The position numbers and the translations under genes were made by a program. From Callorhinus ursinus (taxonomy: Eukaryota; Chordata; Mammalia; Carnivora; Otariidae): a stretch of 64,000 nt of DNA. The notes under the pieces are model-generated. The model did not search any database. It was not told the DNA's origin and was given only the letters and a program-made list of their open reading frames with translations. Shown piece after piece: positions 57,900 through 64,000 of this stretch (position 1 is its first letter; every line of letters begins with the position of its first letter). The DNA lies in contig NW_020313288.1 of NCBI RefSeq assembly GCF_003265705.1, forward strand, positions 1,200,574 through 1,264,573, written 5' to 3'.

Positions 57900-59180
57900 G
57901 TAAGCACCGGCCCCAGCCGGGGACCCCGCAGGCCCCAGCCCGCCCCGCGCCTCAGCACCTTCTGGCTCTGCAAAACAGGGCTGGCTGGTGGTCAAAAGGT
58001 AGAAGCCACAGTCTTGAGGGCGAGACATGAAGCAAGCAGCCTTCCCATGGAATCCTGGGCTCCTTGATCCTGGAATGCTCCATCCTAGACCTTCTGGGCA
58101 GTGTTTTCTCCCGAGCCTTGTGCCTGGGAACTTAAGCTGGCAGCCCTGTATATGTTTTGGTCCAATGGTGGAAGGAATGGAAACAGTGTGGGAAACGGCC
58201 AGCAGCACTTGCAACAAACGTAGGGTCCTTGACCCCCAGAAACCTAGGTTTTAGACTCTGGGGATAAGCCGGGATCTGCAGCGTCCTTGGTCCGAGCCAT
58301 CCTATCTGGCAAGTAGGTGGGCTGCAGCGCGCTGGTGAGGTTTAACAACCAGCTTCTGGGGCACAGAGCCCGATTTGTAGCAATGGCCAGTTTCTGCGGT
58401 GTCAGCCTCCCCACTGTTGGCTGACTTTCCAGCTAGAAAGTTTTGAGCTGCAAAGTGAGGTGAGGCTCTGGTCTGGAGTCGGTTGGTAGAAGCTGGGGCG
58501 TGGGGAGAAATGAAGGCGAGCAGCTTCTCCAACAAAACTGCGATTCCTTGGCCTTGGGAACCCGGCTTGCTTTCCGAGCCATGGCCTTGAAAGGTCCGGT
58601 CAGCGGCCCCACATTGGGCCGGAAGAGTGGGGAAGAGATGGAGCAGTTGTTCATGCCAGACTGTGCGGTGTGGCTGGGTAGGAAGAGCTGTGATCCGTGG
58701 GGCTGGCCGCATACTGGGATGCATGGGAGCATGCGGCTGGACTGCCTGGGTTCAGACCCGGACTTTGCTTCTTACTAACCATGCGATCGAGGGCCCGACT
58801 CTCGGGCCTGTTTCCCCACCCATAAGATGGGAATAAGAGCCCCTGCCCAGAAGGTATGCTGTTAGGATGGAGGCAGGTGGGTAATGACCGTGGAGCGGGG
58901 CGTGCAGGGCCCACTCGTGTCATGTGGCCCTGGGCAGGTGGCTTAGGCTCTCGGGGGCTTCAGTTGACCATCTGTAAATGGGGCACACAATCGGGCCCCC
59001 TCCCCCCTGGGCTTGTGGGAGCCATGAAGGAGGCATGCCCTCCCGGCTGGTGGTGAGCGCTCAGACCACCAAGTTAACCGGCAGCCACTTGGCACCCTGG
59101 CATCGGGCAGCGCTGCTGCCCGGGGGCAGGGCCAGGCGTCCCAGTAACGGCCCTGCCCGCCCCTCCCCTGCCCCCGCCAG
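57900..59180 (+). other. PTPRS: PTPRS intron before FN5
   Basis: 1281 bp with a MIR fragment near 58735-58880 (GGTTCAGACCCGGACTTTGC, TTTCCCCACCCATAAGATGG). Otherwise unremarkable. Confidence 0.9.
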
Positions 59181-59374
59181 TGCCCAGCGCGCCGCCGCGG
59201 AAGGTGGAGGCGGAGGCGCTCAACGCCACGGCCATCCGCGTGCTGTGGCGCTCGCCCGCGCCCGGCCGGCAACACGGCCAGATCCGCGGCTACCAGGTCC
59301 ACTACGTACGCATGGAGGGCGCCGAGGCCCGCGGGCCACCGCGCATCAAGGACATCATGCTGGCCGATGCCCAG
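59181..59374 (+). CDS. PTPRS: PTPRS coding exon: FN5, first part
   Basis: Completes codon 719 and encodes to residue 783 ([12 protein letters not shown] to MLADAQ). It is very CpG-rich. It holds the FN5 tryptophan ([10 protein letters not shown]), an N-glycosylation sequon NAT, and the strand [10 protein letters not shown]. Ends in phase 0, donor GCCCAG|GTGGGC. It may splice to micro-exon meC or directly to the exon at 62225. Confidence 0.96.
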
Positions 59375-59534
59375 GTGGGCGGGGTTCCGGGGCGGGGCCT
59401 GGGTGGGCGGGGCTCCGGGTGGGCGGGGCGGCACCCAGACCCTGCGCTCCTGCCTTCTCCCTGCTTCTCTCTCTCTCTCTCTGGCCACCTGCTCACCTAC
59501 TCCTCTCTCCCCTGCCGCCTCTTCCCACGCTCAG
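59375..59534 (+). other. PTPRS: Short intron before meC
   Basis: 160 bp, with four GGGCGGGG-like runs at its start and a CTCTCTCTCTCTCTCTGG polypyrimidine stretch. Confidence 0.9.
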
Positions 59535-59561
59535 TGGGAGATGGACGACACAGCCGAATAT
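59535..59561 (+). CDS. PTPRS: PTPRS micro-exon meC (27 nt)
   Basis: Encodes nine residues, WEMDDTAEY (784-792), in phase 0 on both sides. The acceptor is CCACGCTCAG and the donor TAT|GTAAGT is strong. In PTPRS and LAR a 27-nt exon is inserted at this place in the fifth FN domain and its inclusion varies with tissue. Residue M at position three of the insert may be T in human, from memory. Confidence 0.95.
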
Positions 59562-60286
59562 GTAAGTAGCAGCCCTGCCCGGCCATTGCAGTGTTCTCCC
59601 ACGGGCCGTGCAGTGATGTGACACCCCCCCCCACCCCCACCCCCCCGCACGTCTCTTGTAAGAGGATCTTCTCCCCTGGGCCCCAGATGCCTACTGGTTA
59701 CTTGAGCTTGTAGCCTCAGTTTTCAATCAGGCAAATGGACATAGGAGCCCTGCTGGGGTCCTGGACCCGGAGGATATACATTAGCCCTCTTAACTTGGAT
59801 GGGCCCTCGGCCCACCCGGCTCACACGGTGCTCCTCCTGCCCAGCTGTCAGCCTTGCTCTGGCCACGATTTTCACCGCCACACCTTTGCTCAAGATTTTT
59901 CTGCAGCTCCAGCCCATCCCTGCACCCCACAACCTCCCCTGTTGGACCCAGGCCTGGCAGATCCAAACTAGGCCACTTTCCAGACCAGACCCTTTTATCA
60001 CCTGTCTCAGCCTTCTGTGACCTCGAAGCTTCTCTCTCTGGCCAAAGCAGCCATTTCATTGTGGCCCTTGAGTGGTGAGAGGGCCAGTGGGCCCTGGGGT
60101 AGGTGGGGAAGGAGGCCTGCAGGACTGTGTCCATCACTCCCACCCCCCCACCCCAGCTTTCTCGGGAGGCCCTGAACCAGTCGGCATGGCTGTGTGGCAC
60201 TTTGGGCAAGTGGCTGCCTCTCCCGGGGCTGTCTTCCTGCCCTAACACAGAGGGGCGGTTCTTCTGAGAGCCCCAAGTCTGATGTT

Positions 60287-60503
60287 TTTTTTTTATTGTT
60301 GTTGTTGTTGTTTTTAAAGATTTTTATTTATTTTTTGACAGAGAGAGACAGCGAGAGAGGGCACACAAGCAGGGGGAGTGGGAGAGGGAGAAGCAGGCTT
60401 CCCCACTGAGCAAGGAGCCTGACGTGGGGCTCGATCCCAGGACCCTGGGATCATGACCTGAGCCGAAGGCAGACACTAAACAGCTGAGCCACCCAGATGC
60501 CCC
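60287..60503 (-). mobile_element. Can-SINE, antisense, young, 16-bp target duplication
   Basis: Plus strand starts T-run and (TTG)n, then AAAGATTTTTATTTATTTT, GAGAGAGACAGCGAGAG, and ends in CACCCAGATGCCCC. CCCCAAGTCTGATGTT at 60271-60286 and 60504-60519 is a perfect duplication. Confidence 0.96.
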
Positions 60504-61704
60504 CCCCAAGTCTGATGTTAAACTGACACCAGCCCCACTCACCCACTCACATAGGTTTTGCCTTTTCCCTACCCCTGGCTGGAGGGGTGAGTTCCCACCA
60601 AGGGCTCCAGCTCAGCCCTTCCCGCCCACCAAGACCCTGGGAGGGACTGAACGTGAGGCTCAGGGGCAGGAGACCCTCTCTTCGTGCCTCCCTGTTCCCC
60701 TCCTCATGCTCCTGACCTGGGCCCACCCTCCCAGCCCCCAGGCATGCTGGACCGTGTTTGTGGGTGTGCATGCGTGGGGACCTGGGCACACATGCAACTG
60801 TGAGAGCAGATGCCGAAATGTGTGCAAGCTTGGGTGGCTTGGACATTTGTGGGACAAGCCGTAATTTCCTGAGGACAGACCTGAGCCCACCCTCCTGGGG
60901 GTCATAGTCCAGGGTGGGAGAGGACAGCTGATTGGAACAAGACACAAATACACTTGGCCCTTGGACGGCACGGGTTTGAACTGCGGAGGTCCACTTACCT
61001 GCCCATTTACTTTTGAGAAACGCAGGACGGTGTTGTAAATGTACTTTCTCTTCCTCGTGACCACCTCTTTGTTTTCTTTAGCTGCTTTACCATAAGAATA
61101 CGGAATCTAACACGTATAACGTGCAAACTATGTATTTGTCAATTATGTTATTGGTAAGACTTGTGGTCAACAGGAGGCTAATAGTTGAGTTTTTGGGGAC
61201 GTCTGAAGTTCTATGCAGATTTTCAACTGCACGGGGGTCGGCGCCCCTGGCCCCCACGTTGTCCAAGGTCAACTGTAGTGTCTAGTGATGGCTCGGGCTG
61301 GGGCGGCGTCTAGACGGTGGTGTAAAGGTTTACTGATGAGCTCTCTGGGCTGGGGGGTGGGCAGTCCTGATCTGTAGCTTTCTCCCCCTTTCTGGGATGG
61401 AAATTCTCCCACCGTGTCAATTTCGAGTGCCCTGTGGGATGTGCAGTAGCTCATCACCCTGTAGCTTTCTGCCTCAGACACTAGACAGAATCACTTCCAG
61501 AGCATCGATTACAGGGAAATGTAGTAAGACAATTATCAGAGGGTGGGTTTTGAGTTTTTATTACCTTTGTTCTCACTTATCAGTATGTTTATATAATTTA
61601 CTTTCTGATAATGGCTATGTTTAATACTGGCTTGCAAAATTCCTGGGAATTTAATGTTGGCTCTCTGGCCTGGTAGAGGGAATCTCCAGCATACCAGCAG
61701 GTGT

Positions 61705-62035
61705 AGTGGAGGCAGAGGGCACAGCCCATGCAAAGGCCCTGGGGTGGGAGTGTGCCTGGAATATTGGAGCAGTGAGGAGGCCCGGTGGCTGGAGCAGAAT
61801 GAGCGAGCGAGGGGGAGAGCGGGAGGAGGTAGGGGCAGGTAGTGAACCACTTGGGCTTCTACCTCAGGGAGGTGGGAGCCCTGGAGGGCTGTGGGCAGAG
61901 CAGGGTGGGACCTGACTGGGGTGCTCATGGCGCCCTGTGGTGGCCTCTGCGGGGAGGATGGACTGGGGGCAAGGGCGGGTGCCAGGGGATGGGAGGCAGA
62001 GGGGACAGCGCTGGTCCAGGTGGAAGGCGATGGAG
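61705..62035 (+). repeat. Old interspersed repeat, CTCF-motif family copy 5
   Basis: 'CCATGCAAAGGCCCTGGGGT', 'GGCTGGAGCAGAATGAGCGA', 'GGGAGGTGGGAGCCCTGGAG', 'GGGTGGGACCTGACTGGGGT' and GCGCCCTGTGGTGG (61930-61943) are shared in order with other copies. Confidence 0.7.
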
Positions 62036-62224
62036 TGTGAGGCTTCGTGTGCCCGTCTTCGCATGGACGTGCGGTGTGTTGGGGTCTGTGCATGAGCTCG
62101 GATGCACGCCTCTGCCTGCAGACCAGGCCCCACGTCCACCTTGCTTGACCCCAGCCCTGGGAGGGGGTTGGGCAGGGCCGGTCTGAACCCCAGTTGCATC
62201 GCTGACCCCCATCCCTCCCTGCAG

Positions 62225-62342
62225 GAGATGGTCATCACAAACCTGCAGCCTGAGACCGCCTACTCCATCACGGTAGCCGCCTACACCATGAAAGGTGATG
62301 GTGCTCGCAGCAAACCCAAGGTGGTCGTGACCAAGGGAGCAG
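62225..62342 (+). CDS. PTPRS: PTPRS coding exon: FN5, last part
   Basis: Encodes residues 793-831 plus one base, [10 protein letters not shown] to VVVTKGA, the last strands of FN5 including the tyrosine corner [13 protein letters not shown]. Acceptor CTCCCTGCAG, donor GGAGCAG|GTAGGA. Phase 0 to 1. The next exon, FN6 (VLGRPTLS in mammals by recall), is not seen before 64000, so the gene continues beyond the window. Confidence 0.96.
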
Positions 62343-63559
62343 GTAGGAGATCCTCCCCCCACCCCACCATGGCCCTTTGCCCCCAGAGCATGCCACGGAG
62401 TTCTTGAGCTCATGCAGGGAGAGAGTGCTGGGGCAGCGGGGCCAGTGGGATCAGAGGCTTGGGGGCCACTCAGGAGGCCGGCCAGTCCCACCACCTCCTC
62501 CTCACCGGCTTCCCTGCCTGCTTAGCTCCAGCCGGATGGAAACCATGACCAGGCCTCCGTCCCGTCCCGGCTTCGCCCGGGCTGTTCCTTCTGCCCGGAT
62601 ACCCTTCCTCACCCTGCCCCCTGCCCACAGTCTAGGTCCAGTGCTCCCTCCTGGGCAGCCCTGGCACCCCCCTTCCCCCATCACAGCTCTGATCACCCGG
62701 GATGGGTTGTTTGGAGGTGGTGTGCCCATCGCCCCCACTGCACCATGAAGCCTCTTCTCCGAGCAGCCCTGCCTCAGTTTCCCTTTCTGGCCCCACCAGG
62801 CCCCTACCATTAGTCCCAGGGGACTGGTTTTTACCTCAGCCAACATTGAGGAGGGGGTGAGGCAGCCGTGAAAACGTAAGGGGAGGGTGTTGTGGACAGA
62901 TGGCACAGCCCAGGCAAAGGTGTTTCAGGAGTGATAGGCCCCGAGCCCTCCACCTCACATCCCGCACCCACCCCTTCCCCAGGGAACCCCCCTCAGCCCA
63001 CAGAGCCCGACATGCCAGGCCAGCTGGACACAGCCCCTCCCCGTGCTGCTGCCGGTCTGTGCCCATGCTGTTCCCCCGTCTGCCCAGTCTCTGTATCCTT
63101 CGGTGTCCAGCACCCACGTTTCCTCCTTCAAGAAGCCTCCCCGATCTTTCCCTCTTCTCCCGGGGACATTGCACTACAGCCGTGCTTGCCAAGCAGACCC
63201 TCTGCATATGCTGTGACTGCTCACAGCACGGTTTCTGAAAGGTCCTGATAAGTCCTGCAAGAGGAGAAGACTGGTTTTATTTGTAGGGCTTCTCTCCTGC
63301 AGGACTTAACCGGGACTTTGGCACATTGATTACTACCCAGACCGTGAGAACCATGGGGCAAGGGCAGGGTTTTGAAACATTCCTGTGTCCCATGGGTATT
63401 AATCATGTGCCAGCAGGAGGCAAGGGGCAAATCAGTGAGATAAGAGATGAGTGACATGAATGAGAAGAAGAGGTAAACCTATGAGGGCCTGCTTTGGCAT
63501 CTGAAAACATTTTCCTTTATCGGGTTCTCTGAGTCCCCAGCCTCCTCACTCTGCCTTCC

Positions 63560-63695
63560 ACTCACCCAGCATAGTGCCACCTCGGGGCCTTTGCACAGGC
63601 TGTTCCTTGCCTGGAACACCATTTCCCTCAGGTCTCCCTGCCTCCCTCGCTTCCTTCAAGTCTTTGCTTTGGAGCTCAGCGTCCCTGAGACCCGC
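63560..63695 (+). repeat. L2 LINE 3'-end fragment
   Basis: 'CCTCGGGGCCTTTGCACAGG' and 'GTTCCTTGCCTGGAACACC' match L2 3' structure. The Can-SINE begins just after it. Confidence 0.6.
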
Positions 63696-63715
63696 TTTTA
63701 AAAATTGCAGCCCCA

Positions 63716-63860
63716 GGGGCACCTGGGTGGCTCTGTCAGTTAAGCGTCTGCCTTCAGCTCAGGTCATGATCCTGGGGTGCCGGGATCGAGCCCTGCATCG
63801 GGCTTCCTTGCTCAGCAGGGAGTCTGCTTCTCCCTGTGACCCTCCCCCTTCTTGTGCGCG

Positions 63861-63902
<42 letters not shown>

Positions 63903-63930
63903 CAAATAAATAAAACCTTAAAAAATAAAC
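63716..63930 (+). mobile_element. Can-SINE, sense, 16-bp target duplication
   Basis: Starts GGGGCACCTGGGTGGCTCTG, contains GGTCATGATCCTGGGGTGCC, a long (TC)n run at about 63864-63899, then CAAATAAATAAAACCTT and an A-rich end. AAAAATTGCAGCCCCA at 63700-63715 is perfectly repeated at 63931-63946. Confidence 0.96.
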
Positions 63931-64000
63931 AAAAATTGCAGCCCCACCCCCTGCTGCCCGACTTGGGTGGGCCCCGTGGGCCTGACACGCCCCCTGTCTC

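Larger units (their letters stand above)
59562..62224 (+). other. PTPRS: PTPRS intron after meC
   Basis: 2.7 kb with a C-rich run at 59618-59650, a Can-SINE at 60287-60503, an AT-rich stretch near 61.0-61.6 kb and a copy of the CTCF-motif repeat family at 61.7-62.0 kb. Confidence 0.88.
62343..64000 (+). other. PTPRS: PTPRS intron after FN5, window end
   Basis: At least 1.66 kb with an L2 fragment at 63560-63690 and a Can-SINE at 63716-63930, and no coding exon. Confidence 0.85.

Noticed and set aside
62343..64000. The next PTPRS exon (FN6)
   Set aside because: No AG-flanked open segment translating to a fibronectin domain with the needed phase 1 was found before the window ends.

Overview
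This window is mammalian nuclear DNA, from a carnivore. Seven intact tRNA-derived SINEs have the Can-SINE head (CGCCTGGGTGGCTCAGTC), a TC-rich stretch and an A-tail. The head and body look like the arctoid form (bear, seal, mustelid) rather than the canid or cat form, but that is recalled comparison and no species is claimed. Ancient MIR and L2 fragments and an old hAT-like DNA transposon fill much of the rest. There is no bacterial operon, phage or CRISPR system.

One gene explains all the coding signal. It is the 5' half of PTPRS (receptor-type tyrosine phosphatase sigma, LAR/IIa family), on the + strand. Sixteen coding exons run from the signal peptide at 19249 to the fifth fibronectin III domain, ending at 62342. 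Every exon has AG/GT boundaries and every codon phase joins. They encode 831 complete residues plus one base, against about 1,950 residues in the full protein. FN6 onward, the membrane segment and both phosphatase domains lie beyond 64000. A GC-rich, TATA-less CpG island near 12.0-12.6 kb ends in a splice donor and is a candidate 5' UTR exon and promoter.

Layout: 1-12 kb is 5' flank or 5'-UTR intron, rich in old repeats. At 12.0-12.3 kb is the candidate promoter. At 19.1-19.3 kb is the start-codon exon. Ig1 lies at 25.1-25.9 kb, Ig2 at 31.5-37.9 kb (split by two micro-exons, meA), micro-exon meB at 39.76 kb, Ig3 at 48.8-49.1 kb, FN1-FN2 at 50.8-51.4 kb, FN3 at 52.3-52.9 kb, FN4 at 57.6-57.9 kb, and FN5 at 59.2-62.3 kb with micro-exon meC.

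The most interesting structure is the set of four phase-neutral micro-exons (9, 18, 12 and 27 nt), which can alter the ligand-binding ectodomain without shifting frame, and possible splicing control around them. Non-coding structure includes three clear degenerate tandem arrays (31.7-32.5, 36.1-37.3 and 55.7-57.3 kb) and two weaker ones (10.2-10.7 and 17.0-17.7 kb), a SINE inserted into the tail of another SINE, and an old repeat family whose copies carry CTCF-like motifs.
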